A program made the position numbers and the translations under genes. From NCBI GenBank assembly GCA_030598645.1, contig JAUVPN010000018.1:1-14893 (forward strand): a stretch of 14,893 nt of DNA, given 5' to 3'. This DNA comes from Hyphomicrobium sp. (lineage in GTDB: Bacteria > Pseudomonadota > Alphaproteobacteria > Rhizobiales > Hyphomicrobiaceae). The notes under the pieces were generated by a model, which had not been told where the DNA came from, did not search any database, and saw only the letters and a program-made list of their open reading frames with translations. Shown one piece after another: positions 1 to 8,481 of the stretch; within the stretch, counting starts at the first letter, position 1, and every line of letters starts with the position of its first letter.

Positions 1-996
1 AAAGGCCTCCTCGCCGCGAACCTCGCCAACGATGATGCGGTCAGGCCTCATACGCAGGGCATTTTTGACGAGTTCGCGCTGCCGGATCTCGCCATTGCCC
101 TCGATGTTTGGAGGCCGCGTTTCCATACGGGCGACGTGCTGCTGTTGCAGCTGAAGTTCTGCAGCGTCCTCGATCGTAATCAGGCGTTCCTTGTCTGAAA
201 TATGCTCGGACAGGGCATTGAGCATTGTTGTCTTTCCGCTTCCGGTGCCGCCCGACACCAGGATTGAGAGCCGGCACTTGACCACGTGGGCTAGAAGATT
301 GGCGACGGCCGGCCTGAGAGCGCCTACCTCCACCAGCCGGTCGAGCGAAAACCTACGGCGGGAGAACTTGCGGATGGAAACCAGCGGACCGTCGACAGCA
401 ACCGGTCGCACCGCAACGTTGACTCGCGAGCCGTCAGCGAGGCGCGCATCGCACAAAGGATGCGCTTCATCGACCCGGCGTCCCACCCCCGAAACCACCT
501 TGTTCACGATGCGGGTCAAGTGCGCCTCATCTTTGAAAACGAGGGGGACCCGCTCGAGCAAGCCGAAACGCTCTACGTAGACACATTCGTGCGTATTAAT
601 AAGGATATCACTAATGGTGGGGTCCTTGAGCAGCGGCTCGATCGGCCCCAGGCCGGTCATTTCGTCAATGAGTTCTTCAACCAATGACTCAAGCTCTGAG
701 GAGTTGACCGGTAGACGCTCCTCCAGCACGAAGCCCGAAACAAGTTCTGACAAAGTGGCCTTTAGCTCTGCGTGCGATGCTTTTTCCACCGCCGACAGGT
801 TCATCTCGTCGAGCAATTTGCAGTGCAGTCGCATCTTTGCATCAACAACACGCCTTGGCAGACCGCCACCATCTGTCGCCATTTCCGCGACGTCTCCCCC
901 AGAGTCGACCTGTGTTTCTGCCAAGCTGCGGGCAGCCTCGGTCTCAACCTGTAAATCAGGCGTATCGACCCTCATGGCTCCAAATCTACCGAACAT
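1..996 (-). CDS. cpaF: CpaF/TadA secretion ATPase of the Tad pilus (3' end outside window)
   Basis: This is the cytoplasmic hexameric ATPase that drives Flp pilus assembly. The frame is open from ATG at 996 to the window edge, giving 332 residues with no stop. The typical CpaF N-terminal domain motif [19 protein letters not shown] lies at about 115-134. The Walker A motif GGTGSGKTT is at 249-257, the Asp box [11 protein letters not shown] at 273-283, and Walker [10 protein letters not shown] at 320-328, all intact. About 100-150 C-terminal residues should lie beyond base 1. An AAAGG ribosome-binding site sits 8 bases before the ATG. The gap of 67 bases to cpaE fits one operon. The family call is very secure; only the C-terminus is unseen. 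Confidence 0.96.
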   Translation of the reverse strand, partial: MFGRFGAMRVDTPDLQVETEAARSLAETQVDSGGDVAEMATDGGGLPRRVVDAKMRLHCKLLDEMNLSAVEKASHAELKATLSELVSGFVLEERLPVNSSELESLVEELIDEMTGLGPIEPLLKDPTISDILINTHECVYVERFGLLERVPLVFKDEAHLTRIVNKVVSGVGRRVDEAHPLCDARLADGSRVNVAVRPVAVDGPLVSIRKFSRRRFSLDRLVEVGALRPAVANLLAHVVKCRLSILVSGGTGSGKTTMLNALSEHISDKERLITIEDAAELQLQQQHVARMETRPPNIEGNGEIRQRELVKNALRMRPDRIIVGEVRGEEAF

Positions 997-1063
997 GACT
1001 TATGCCTTTCTATTTAACCCAACCGTCGCTGTGCCGCCCCATTCTGGCGTCCGCGAGAGAAGG

Positions 1064-2218
1064 TCAGCGAGCCTCCAGTATCGCCTTCAAAGCATTGCTG
1101 ACTGATTTCCCTCCTGGGTTGGCTGCCATGACCACGCCCCGGTTCTGCTCTTCGACGAGCCGCTTGCCGGCATCGGGAACGAACCCAGCCAGGTACTTGC
1201 CAAGGATATCCGTGGCGTGCTGCTTTTTTACGCCTGCGGTGCCCAGCCAGCTGCTCTTGTTCACGATGACTGATTGGGCGGCGTCGATCTCACATTCGTT
1301 TGCGATCAGTTCCGCCAACCGCCGCGCCCGGCGTAATCCGGCAACAGACAGATCAGTGACGATAAAGAAACGGTCCACACCGCGGACGACAGATTTGCAC
1401 CACGGCATCCAAACCGGAGGCATGTCGAGAACAAGATCGTCGAACTTGGCCGAGGCAAGGTCCAGCAGCCGCCCAATGACTCCCGAACTGACAGTATCGT
1501 ATGCCGAAAGTGAAGCGGGTGCGGCGATCACAGACACGCCGCTCGCATGGCAGCTCGACATGACATCGAGAAGCTGCGCATCGAGCCTATCAGTGGTGGT
1601 GGTAATCTCCGTCAGATCGAGATTAGGCTCGACGTCGAGGTAGTCGGCAAGACGCCCCGACTGGAAGTCGAGATCGACGAGACACGCTCGTGCAGCTTTG
1701 CCCTTACCGGCAACGGCAGCCAGCGCATTGATTGCAAGCGTTGTTGCGCCGGAGCCTCCCACGGCGGAGAAGAAGGCAAAGCAGCGCGCGCGGACCGCGC
1801 CATTTTGGCCTTCGTCCGGGTTGACGGCCTTCTCGCAGGCGGTCGCCAAATCCTCATCCGTGCAGTCATGGGGGAGCCAATCGGAAACCCCGAGCCTGAA
1901 AAGCCTGCGCGTGGCCTGGGTGCTCAACGCGCCTGAGACCACGATCACTGGCGCTGGTGGCCGCGCGCTGTTTATGAAATGCTCGAGCGCAAGAAGATTT
2001 CCGTCGTCGTCTCCCTCGACCTGCACAACGATCACCGAGGCATGCGCGCAGAACTCATCCGCTCCCACCATGCGCGAGAGCGGACGGGACGTCCCTTCAA
2101 TATGAAAACGCTGGGCTGTATCCAGGAGCTTTCCAAGTCGCTCGGCCAGCCCTCCGTCGGCGGATACGACCCGTACCAGATGTCGGTTTGCTCCTATGTT
2201 GAGAGGCTTAGAGCACAT
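1064..2218 (-). CDS. cpaE: CpaE/TadZ-like pilus localisation ATPase
   Basis: This is a MinD/ParA-superfamily protein that places the Tad machine in the cell. A receiver-like N-terminal domain spans about residues 15-130. The ATPase domain starts near 148 with a deviant P-loop, AVGGSGATTLAIN, and continues with LVDLDFQSGRLADYL near 180-195. The P-loop lacks the usual lysine of GKT, but degenerate P-loops are common in CpaE/TadZ, so this does not suggest a broken gene. The ATG at 2224 overlaps the upstream stop as ATGA. I chose the ATG at 2218 because GGAGG lies 6 bases before it, whereas it abuts the other start. Translational coupling to the TadE-like gene is likely. Confidence 0.92.
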   Translation of the reverse strand: MCSKPLNIGANRHLVRVVSADGGLAERLGKLLDTAQRFHIEGTSRPLSRMVGADEFCAHASVIVVQVEGDDDGNLLALEHFINSARPPAPVIVVSGALSTQATRRLFRLGVSDWLPHDCTDEDLATACEKAVNPDEGQNGAVRARCFAFFSAVGGSGATTLAINALAAVAGKGKAARACLVDLDFQSGRLADYLDVEPNLDLTEITTTTDRLDAQLLDVMSSCHASGVSVIAAPASLSAYDTVSSGVIGRLLDLASAKFDDLVLDMPPVWMPWCKSVVRGVDRFFIVTDLSVAGLRRARRLAELIANECEIDAAQSVIVNKSSWLGTAGVKKQHATDILGKYLAGFVPDAGKRLVEEQNRGVVMAANPGGKSVSNALKAILEAR

Positions 2219-2220
2219 GG

Positions 2221-2856
2221 TCATCCTCCATTAACCGCTGTTGCGAGATCCTCGCCTGTCGCTGTCGTGCGCATTGGCGGCATGGTGACGGGACCCAGCC
2301 CGAGCAGGCCGCTCAGGAAAGCGTAATTGTATGCGAGACCTGTCAGTTCGAGCGTTATGGTAGGGACCGGCCCCCCGGGACGTGTGACAAAACCCAAACC
2401 AGTGTGCTGGTAGGTGATCACTACGTTCTGCGGCTGGATCCGGTCAAAGATGTCACACATACCGGCGAAGCCATCCGGTCCGATGGTTCCGCATGTTGTT
2501 TGACCACGACCATAGATGATTGTGTTCATGGCGGATGTGCTGTACGAGCCGCCATTGCTGCAGCTCTGGGTCGCCCCGGAGCACACGCGCGTCGCGAAGG
2601 GCGGCATCGGCTGACCGGGGATGGCGCCTCCTTCTAGACCAGTAATGTTGGTCAAGTCGGAGGAAACTGGATCGGACACCGAGGCGAGTCGAACACCTTG
2701 CTGCAGGGCCTTCGACGCGCTGTTCCACTGGTACCAGCCAAGCGCGAATTCAACCACACCGCCAGTCAGAACGAGAAAGAAAAAGACCACAATCGTGAAC
2801 TCGACCATGGAGGCACCTGATTGATCTTTTCTAAGACGGGTGAGGAGGATGCGCAT
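2221..2856 (-). CDS. TadE/TadF-like minor pseudopilin
   Basis: This is a 211-residue inner-membrane pseudopilin of the TadE-like family. The leader is MRILLTRLRKDQSG. The likely CpaA cleavage site is G14|A15, followed by ASMVEFTIVVFFFLVLTGG, which puts Glu at +5 and opens a hydrophobic helix. The same GASMVE motif occurs in both Flp pilins of this window, so one peptidase probably processes all three. The periplasmic part contains several cysteines (near 91-98, 121 and 133). It starts 15 bases after the other TadE-like gene and its stop overlaps the 5' end of cpaE. It occupies the TadF slot, but I cannot separate TadE from TadF by sequence alone. Confidence 0.85.
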   Translation of the reverse strand: MRILLTRLRKDQSGASMVEFTIVVFFFLVLTGGVVEFALGWYQWNSASKALQQGVRLASVSDPVSSDLTNITGLEGGAIPGQPMPPFATRVCSGATQSCSNGGSYSTSAMNTIIYGRGQTTCGTIGPDGFAGMCDIFDRIQPQNVVITYQHTGLGFVTRPGGPVPTITLELTGLAYNYAFLSGLLGLGPVTMPPMRTTATGEDLATAVNGG

Positions 2857-2871
2857 GGAGCTATTCCGTGA

Positions 2872-3372
2872 TCACGTTGGGTTGTCCGGGATCACGCGTT
2901 CCTCATGTTGGACGTTGATCGTTATCGGCGATGAAATGCCGAGCACGCTTAGGAACCCGAGGCCGGGATGATTGACCGAGGTCGCAACCTGAACAATCTT
3001 GATCGGGTCGGCACCCCGATAAGTTCGCTCGCCGGTCCCGGCGTTGATGGGGTTTGCAATGTCCTGCACGGAAATCGTTATGTCGCCGGCGTTCCACCAC
3101 GACACGCGTTTCTCAATTCCACCGACGGAACCCGTCAACGCGATGTCTTTGGCGTCCGCCGCCGCGGCCAAAGGATCGGGGAACCGAGCGGCGTAGCGTG
3201 ACGCGTCACGCAGACCCGTGGTGATCAGGTGCTGGTGGTAGAATGTTTGGCCGAACTCCGCGATGCCCAATCCCAAAAAGACGAGGAAAGGTGTAACGAG
3301 TGTCATCTCAATCAGGGATGCGCCCCTCTCGTCCTTGAAGAAGTTAGCGGTACGTAACATGGGCAACCCCAT
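2872..3372 (-). CDS. TadE-like minor pseudopilin
   Basis: This is a 166-residue TadE-family pseudopilin. The leader ends ERG, with cleavage expected at G17|A18, followed by ASLIEMTLVTPFLVFLGLG, so Glu is at +5 and a single membrane helix follows. The C-terminal part is periplasmic and has no cysteines. The ATG at 3372 is supported by AGGTGA 6 bases upstream. That ribosome-binding site coincides with the last codons and stop of the TadG-like gene (TGA at 3379-3381), so the two are probably translationally coupled. An in-frame ATG at 3360 is the alternative start. It is about the usual length for TadE. Confidence 0.87.
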   Translation of the reverse strand: MGLPMLRTANFFKDERGASLIEMTLVTPFLVFLGLGIAEFGQTFYHQHLITTGLRDASRYAARFPDPLAAAADAKDIALTGSVGGIEKRVSWWNAGDITISVQDIANPINAGTGERTYRGADPIKIVQVATSVNHPGLGFLSVLGISSPITINVQHEERVIPDNPT

Positions 3373-3378
3373 TGTCTG

Positions 3379-4833
3379 TCACCTGTAGAGTTGAATAATG
3401 TCGCGGACGATACCATTGGCGGTATTACCCGGTTCAATGACGTCCACAAGTTCGGCATAGATGTCTTGATCGGGACCCTGTGAGACCGGTTTCGTCAGAA
3501 ACATCTTCACAAAGGCCTTCACGGGAACGGGTGGTCCACTGTTGCCTGAACTGTCATCAGCAACGTTGTTCGCTTGGCAGTCGATCGCCGCAATAAAGAG
3601 GTGCCGGCGGTCCGGTTCGTCACTGAGCCCGCCACCGCCATAACATTGCGGCATGCCAACTTCTCCTCCCGAAGAAGGCGTGTTGACGAGGGCGTTATCG
3701 ATCTCGTAGCGATAGACCTCGTGGCGCGAGGCAGGATTTGCATTCGAATAAGGAATCGCCGCGAGGTTATTTGCATCCTTGTAAGCGTCGATGTCCCAGA
3801 CACCATCTCCCATGCGCCCGCCCATAAAGGGGCAGCTGTCGGTAGCAACGCAATTGTCATCGGGAAATCCCCGGAGACCCGGATCGTCGGGATCCGGCGA
3901 GGCATTGCAGGCGTTTCCGTTGTGCCCATATCCCTTCCGAACATTTTTCGCCGGTCGGAAATTCACATCATTTTTCTTGCTGCTAAACGGACCATCATAC
4001 ATGTCGAACCGGACATTGAGGCCTTGATCGGCAGAGGCAATGAAACCCGGACGCAGCTGGACGCCGTTTTGCTCGAAGCAAGCTGGCGGGCTTACGAGTC
4101 CGAGCATCTCCCTTATCGTATCTGCACCTTGCCCATCTGGCGGTTGCAAAAAGCCATAGTTGCCGGACGCATACTGGGACGATGCCCCGCCCTTTTTGCG
4201 TAGGACAATCTGGCGTCTTTTGACGGCCGGATCCTTGACCGCATCGAAGATCGACGTTCCACTGCCCTCAAACGGATTGCACATGAACATAGGCGTGAAC
4301 TGGCAGACCGCGGTCTTGAACCCGGCGACCGCCCGTGCGCTAGCAGTGACTGTGTCGCTTCCTCCAAGGAAAGATGCTGGAAAAACTGACGTGAGGTTCT
4401 GGGTTGTCACCGTCACTTCGACGTAACGGGCCTGCGTCGCGTCAACTGTGTCATAAGAGGCGCCGATCGCGGATGCATCATTAGCCGGCAGACCGCTTAG
4501 AAAGCGCGCATTGCTTACCGCGATCTGCGTTGGACCGGCGTCGGAGAACCGGTGCTGGTTCTGCACGAGATTGGCGATGGCCGCATTGGCGCGTGTTATC
4601 GCGGTCGGCTTTCCGTCCAGCTCCGCAGCACCGGCCAGCGCCAGGGCATCAGCGCCTTTCTGCAGCAGTGTTTGAAGGTTGTAGAGCTTGGAGGCATCAA
4701 CCGCTAGAAGCGCGCCCCCCACGAGAACAGGCAGCATAATCGCCACATAAATGAGAACGGCTCCCCGTCGCTCGGCTGCAAAACGGGAGGCTAACCGCAG
4801 AATTGCATTGTCTATTTGGTCAAGTTTCTTCAT
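3379..4833 (-). CDS. TadG-like pilus assembly protein
   Basis: This is a TadE/G-like protein with one N-terminal membrane helix (AVLIYVAIMLPVLVGGALLA, starting near residue 25) and a large exported domain rich in Asp, Asn, Pro and Gly, with several cysteines. The order TadG-TadE-TadE-CpaE fits the minor-pilin block of alphaproteobacterial Tad clusters. The helix is preceded by ERRGAVLIY, which resembles a prepilin site but lacks Glu at +5, so it may not be cleaved by CpaA. The ATG at 4833 is given here; a GTG at 4842 is in the same frame. Neither has a strong ribosome-binding site. Full length is 484 to 487 residues. Confidence 0.85.
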   Translation of the reverse strand: MKKLDQIDNAILRLASRFAAERRGAVLIYVAIMLPVLVGGALLAVDASKLYNLQTLLQKGADALALAGAAELDGKPTAITRANAAIANLVQNQHRFSDAGPTQIAVSNARFLSGLPANDASAIGASYDTVDATQARYVEVTVTTQNLTSVFPASFLGGSDTVTASARAVAGFKTAVCQFTPMFMCNPFEGSGTSIFDAVKDPAVKRRQIVLRKKGGASSQYASGNYGFLQPPDGQGADTIREMLGLVSPPACFEQNGVQLRPGFIASADQGLNVRFDMYDGPFSSKKNDVNFRPAKNVRKGYGHNGNACNASPDPDDPGLRGFPDDNCVATDSCPFMGGRMGDGVWDIDAYKDANNLAAIPYSNANPASRHEVYRYEIDNALVNTPSSGGEVGMPQCYGGGGLSDEPDRRHLFIAAIDCQANNVADDSSGNSGPPVPVKAFVKMFLTKPVSQGPDQDIYAELVDVIEPGNTANGIVRDIIQLYR

Positions 4834-4891
4834 CTGGTCCACGCGATATCAGTCCGACCTGTTATCGACAGAGTGCCGATTGAGGGCCCCC

Positions 4892-5230
4892 TCAGTTGCC
4901 GTCAGCGACAATGTCCTGCGTTGCTAGCCCCTTCGGTTCTTCCACCTTATCGGCCTGATACCGCCGACCTGCGATGAGAAGGCGTTCGCCATCCACATCG
5001 ATTCTCGCGTTGCGAGCAGTGCGCGGCCACGGATCTATTGTTTGCACGGCAATGTTGTGGGCAACGGCGTTACCGGCCCCAGGGGTGATGTTGTCGCGCC
5101 GCGCCCGGTAGTACTCGAATGGATCGTCATCAAAATAAAGGCTCGAGCAGCCTGAAAGCCCGCCGAAACCAAGGACCAATAAGACAACGCCGAGCACCCG
5201 AGCAGCCGTCCACCTATTTGTACGAGACAT
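4892..5230 (-). CDS. Short CpaD-like pilus lipoprotein
   Basis: This encodes a 112-residue lipoprotein. A hydrophobic signal ends in the lipobox LSGC, and the mature part starts CSSLYFDDDPFEYY. The stretches RRDNITPGAGNAVAHNIA and TIDPWP resemble the C-terminal half of CpaD proteins, which partner the secretin at the outer membrane. Typical CpaD is about twice as long, so this is a reduced form. It lies directly after the secretin gene and its start overlaps the secretin stop. I chose the ATG at 5230 because AGAGG lies 9 bases upstream; a TTG at 5239 has no spacing from that site. The lipoprotein call is firm; the CpaD relationship is my reading of residual similarity and position. Confidence 0.78.
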   Translation of the reverse strand: MSRTNRWTAARVLGVVLLVLGFGGLSGCSSLYFDDDPFEYYRARRDNITPGAGNAVAHNIAVQTIDPWPRTARNARIDVDGERLLIAGRRYQADKVEEPKGLATQDIVADGN

Positions 5231-6869
5231 ATTCTTCAACCTCTGGTTCCCAGCCGAATTGAATATCGACTATGTGTCCGTATGGACTGTCCCATTTCTT
5301 GTCGACTTCCATCCGTCCGCGCAGGAAGAAATCGCGGTCGTTGGCCGCCAGGGTCTTATCGAGGGGAGTAATCAAACGTTGCCCCGGCACGGCCGGACGT
5401 ACGAGCCTGGGCGTTACGATGATCACCAGATCCGACTCTTCCTTTTCATACGAGGCGCTCCGAAACAGGGCTCCGATCACCGGCACCTGTCCAACCCATG
5501 GCAGCTGATGTAGCTGTTTATTGTTTCTGGTCTGGAGAAGACCAGCAATTGCGAAGCTCTGTCCGTCCCGTAGCTCCACGGTGGTGGCGGCGCGGCGCAC
5601 AACAAGGCCCGGTATCTTTGTGCCATTGATCTGAATCCCATTATTAAAGTCGAGATCGCTCACCTCGGGTTTAATCTTCAGGTTGATCTGGCCATCGCCA
5701 AGTACGGTTGGCGTGAACGCCAGTCCGACACCGAACTTTTTAAACTCGAGCGTGGTTCGAAAATCATCCGCCTGAACGGGGAAGGGAAATTCGCCGCCCG
5801 CGAGGAAGTTTGCAGTATCGCCAGATAGGGTCACCAAATTTGGCTCTGCAAGGCGGCGGGCGAGGCCCTTCTCCTCGAGCGCATCAATAATGTTGTCGAC
5901 GCTGGTGTTGTTGTTGTTCACGAGCCTGGTGATGAATGTGCCGAACGGGACAGCGCCCGAAGGAAAACCCCCGACCCCCGGAATAAAACCCGTCAGACCT
6001 TTGAAGCGGTTTGTTTTTGCATCCCAGGCAAGCCCCAGGTCTCTGGCAGCCGTGTGTTTCGCTTCAACGAAGCGAACCTCAAGCATCACCTGCTGGGCAG
6101 CGCGCACCGTGAGCGCGTTTGAGAAGCAACGAGGGATCCCACCATTGTGGTTATCGTTTCCGCCAGCCTGCTGCTTTGAGTTAGGTGGCTTACCCTGCTC
6201 GGAAGGCTGGTTACCGCCAAAGCGCACGGCCTGTGGCCCCGACGGTCCGCTAGAGGATCCCCCTCTACAGTTCGCGGTGAATTGTTCGGTGATCTCCACG
6301 GCCCGCGCCACTGACAGCGCGCTGCCAACCGAGCCGCCAAGCAGGATGCGGCCGTTGGCAGTCCGGAGTCTAAAATCGCCGTCGGGTATGCTTTGCTCTA
6401 GCTCCTCCCTCAGCCCCTCGATATCATAGCTAACTTCGATTTCCACGACGCCGAGCAGTTGCTTGTTGGTGTCGAACAGCATCAGTCGCGTCACGCCGAT
6501 GTCTTTGCCGACCACATAAATCGTGCGATCTGTAAGAGGCACGACGTCGGCGATCGAAGCATTAGCAATAAGCGCCTCAGCTATGGGCGTGTTGGCGCGG
6601 AAGGTCTCTGATTTGTCGATCGTGAGCCGGAGGCGGGAGACATGGGACGGATCATTCAGTTGTAACAGCTTATCATTGGCGAGGGCCTCACCGGTCGCCA
6701 CGATGAGAATAAAGAGCGCCATCAATAACGTGAAATGCGGCTTGAGGGCGACAGTCTCGCGGACAGGACCGAACCAGCGGGCCGCGGGTCGATCCGTTGC
6801 GAGATGTCGGTGACCGACAGCGCTTGCTAAATGGCGGGCGCGCAATGAAACATATTTGATCATGTGCAC
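5214..6869 (-). CDS. cpaC: CpaC/RcpA-type outer-membrane secretin
   Basis: This is the secretin ring through which the Flp pilus crosses the outer membrane. A hydrophobic signal, MALFILIVATGEALA, lies at 50-64, followed by the pilus-secretin N-terminal domain (about 75-145) and a BON-like domain (about 150-198). An insert at 199-250 precedes the secretin domain (about 255-495), which carries VPVIGALFRS and DLVIIVTPRLVRP. The insert is rich in Gly, Ser, Asn and Gln and is flanked by C201 and C248. The start is GTG at 6869 or ATG at 6863, with AAGGA just upstream; this leaves an unusually long basic stretch before the signal. The 3' end overlaps the lipoprotein gene. Confidence 0.95.
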   Translation of the reverse strand: MHMIKYVSLRARHLASAVGHRHLATDRPAARWFGPVRETVALKPHFTLLMALFILIVATGEALANDKLLQLNDPSHVSRLRLTIDKSETFRANTPIAEALIANASIADVVPLTDRTIYVVGKDIGVTRLMLFDTNKQLLGVVEIEVSYDIEGLREELEQSIPDGDFRLRTANGRILLGGSVGSALSVARAVEITEQFTANCRGGSSSGPSGPQAVRFGGNQPSEQGKPPNSKQQAGGNDNHNGGIPRCFSNALTVRAAQQVMLEVRFVEAKHTAARDLGLAWDAKTNRFKGLTGFIPGVGGFPSGAVPFGTFITRLVNNNNTSVDNIIDALEEKGLARRLAEPNLVTLSGDTANFLAGGEFPFPVQADDFRTTLEFKKFGVGLAFTPTVLGDGQINLKIKPEVSDLDFNNGIQINGTKIPGLVVRRAATTVELRDGQSFAIAGLLQTRNNKQLHQLPWVGQVPVIGALFRSASYEKEESDLVIIVTPRLVRPAVPGQRLITPLDKTLAANDRDFFLRGRMEVDKKWDSPYGHIVDIQFGWEPEVEEYVSYK

Positions 6870-6959
6870 GGCTATCCTTGATACGCTGCGGAGTTTCTAG
6901 AAGATTCCGGAACGCCAACTATGACACTTGCCTATCCTGATTCGCGTCAGCATGCGGTG

Positions 6960-7928
6960 TCATCGAAAGCTCACGTTTTCGGTTTCAAAGGCCACAGGGA
7001 CGGGTGAAATGATTCTTTCCAGCGCTGACTGCCGCCCATCACGCTTTCTACCCAGGGCAAAGCTGGAGGGTTTGGGTTCGGATGATACGGTGTATTCTGT
7101 GCGGCGAACCGCACGCGTCACCGTAATTTTCCCGGATCGTTTGACGGGGCCAGCTTGAGTATTCAGGCTGTGGGGCTCGGCAGCCAACTCGGCGGCACTT
7201 ATCCGCTGGGTAATGGACTGCGCCATGAATCCGGCCGGGCGGAGAGCCAGTGATAGGTTGCCTACATTCGAGGCCAGCGCCACACGCTGAGCATCGACCG
7301 TCGAGACTTCAAGGGTGACCGCTTTTGCGATGATAGGCTGCTCTGTTCGATCATCGGCGAGCTGATCGATGCCAAGAACACGGACATTTTGCAAGATCAC
7401 ATCGTTGAAAAATTTCCGGCTTTTGGCGTTGTTCGGGTCGGTTTCGGTCCGTGTGAGCAGGACATCCACCCTGTCGCCGGGCAGGACGAAACCCGCGATA
7501 CCGTTCACATCATTGACGCGGATCGTCACCGCTTTCATGCCTTTCTCCAGAAGAGAAGACAGCGACGCGCGCTGGCCAGGCCCCGTGATCTTCCACTTCA
7601 GGATTGGCTCATTAGCCTCGATCGCGGAAAGCGCGACTCGACGATCGCTGTCGCCGAGAAGTTGGGCGATGGTGGTGAATGTGCCCTCTGGTGCGACGCC
7701 AGCAGTCCATTCGACTTCGCGGAGGTTGGAGGGTGAGAGCTCGGTTCCGAAACGCAGACCCTCGTTGGCGATTACTATGGTTGTCGACGCAGCGCGTTTC
7801 TCAATGATCACCGGTTCGCCGGACTGACGTTGCTGTTCCAGCCAAGTCTGCGCCATGTAGCCTGAAACGGCTGCCAGCGCGGCAGCAATGCCAAGCATCA
7901 GAACGGTACTTAATCGCATAACTTTCAT
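6960..7928 (-). CDS. cpaB: CpaB/RcpC periplasmic pilus assembly protein
   Basis: This 322-residue protein links the inner-membrane machine to the secretin. An N-terminal membrane anchor or signal spans about 5-24. A SAF domain lies at about 48-110 and an RcpC/CpaB domain at about 120-232, including GIAGFVLPGDRVDVLLTR. The C-terminal ~60 residues are basic and Ser-rich. It follows the pilins after a stem-loop and precedes cpaC by 90 bases. The ATG at 7928 fits the family start. A second in-frame ATG at residue 4 is less likely. The length is normal or slightly long for the family. Confidence 0.94.
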   Translation of the reverse strand: MKVMRLSTVLMLGIAAALAAVSGYMAQTWLEQQRQSGEPVIIEKRAASTTIVIANEGLRFGTELSPSNLREVEWTAGVAPEGTFTTIAQLLGDSDRRVALSAIEANEPILKWKITGPGQRASLSSLLEKGMKAVTIRVNDVNGIAGFVLPGDRVDVLLTRTETDPNNAKSRKFFNDVILQNVRVLGIDQLADDRTEQPIIAKAVTLEVSTVDAQRVALASNVGNLSLALRPAGFMAQSITQRISAAELAAEPHSLNTQAGPVKRSGKITVTRAVRRTEYTVSSEPKPSSFALGRKRDGRQSALERIISPVPVAFETENVSFR

Positions 7929-7961
7929 CCGTTATTCCGAGGGTTTCAATTAAATTTAGCT

Positions 7962-7997
7962 GAAGGGGACAATGGACAGCCGTGCCGACTCCCCTTC
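7962..7997 (-). promoter_or_regulatory. Stem-loop between pilin and cpaB
   Basis: GAAGGGGA at 7962-7969 is exactly complementary to TCCCCTTC at 7990-7997, with a 20-base loop. On the transcribed strand no T run follows directly, so this is not a classic terminator. It lies between the abundant pilins and the downstream machinery genes. There it could act as an attenuator or as a 3' stabiliser of the pilin message. Confidence 0.5.
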
Positions 7998-8078
7998 AAC
8001 ACTCTTGTAAAAAGCCCCGGGCCAACCATGACCGCGTAGAACAACAGAGCCCTATGTTCCAGTAGGAGCGGCGGGTGC

Positions 8079-8249
8079 CTACCAGGCTCCGTCCAGCGTG
8101 GTCCAGGCAAGCGTGATCTTGGGACTCTGCAACGCGATTGTGCCAACCGCCACGGCCGTTATGAGACCGATCAAGATTGAATACTCGACCATCGAAGCGC
8201 CGCGGTCGTCCCGACAGAACCGGGTGACGATAGATTTGATTGCAGACAT
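8079..8249 (-). CDS. Flp-family type IVc pilin, downstream copy
   Basis: This is a 56-residue prepilin, the structural subunit of the Tad pilus. Leader residues 1-17 end in RG. Cleavage at G17|A18 would expose ASMVEYSILIGLI, with the Flp-typical Glu-Tyr at +5/+6 and a hydrophobic helix. The mature protein would be only 39 residues and ends in TTLDGAW. It closely matches the second pilin upstream; the two genes share long nearly identical 5' stretches, which points to tandem duplication. The ATG at 8249 has GGGGAG 8 bases upstream. I translated it by hand and both ends are clear. Confidence 0.9.
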   Translation of the reverse strand: MSAIKSIVTRFCRDDRGASMVEYSILIGLITAVAVGTIALQSPKITLAWTTLDGAW

Positions 8250-8281
8250 GGATGAAACTCCCCGCTGATGTTGCTACAGTA

Positions 8282-8297
8282 CCCACTTATCGGTGGG
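8282..8297 (-). promoter_or_regulatory. Small hairpin in the downstream pilin leader
   Basis: CCCAC and GTGGG form a 5-bp stem with a 6-base loop, about 33 bases before the ATG of the downstream pilin. It could be a leader structure. The remaining inter-pilin sequence (8298-8481) shows no ORF or clear promoter. Confidence 0.25.
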
Positions 8298-8481
8298 CGG
8301 TTTCGTCGAAACCGGCGTGCTAGAGATTTTGAAGAAAGGCGAAAGCCCTTCTCTGATTCTCTGAACGACGCTGTGAGGACTCCTAGCACTCTCTCAAGCG
8401 CAGCCCGCTCTTGCACAACATTCGCGAACAGATTCTCTCCATGCTACAAACAGATTCTCGCCATACCGTTGCCCATTTGGC

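Noticed and set aside
614..1105. Plus-strand open frame opposite cpaF, and similar ones opposite the TadG-like gene (3574-4203) and the secretin (5890-6429)
   Set aside because: They lie antisense to well-supported genes, lack family motifs and ribosome-binding sites, and come from codon bias on the other strand.
1064..2218. Loss of the P-loop lysine in CpaE as a sign of inactivation
   Set aside because: CpaE/TadZ proteins often have deviant P-loops and the rest of the domain is intact.
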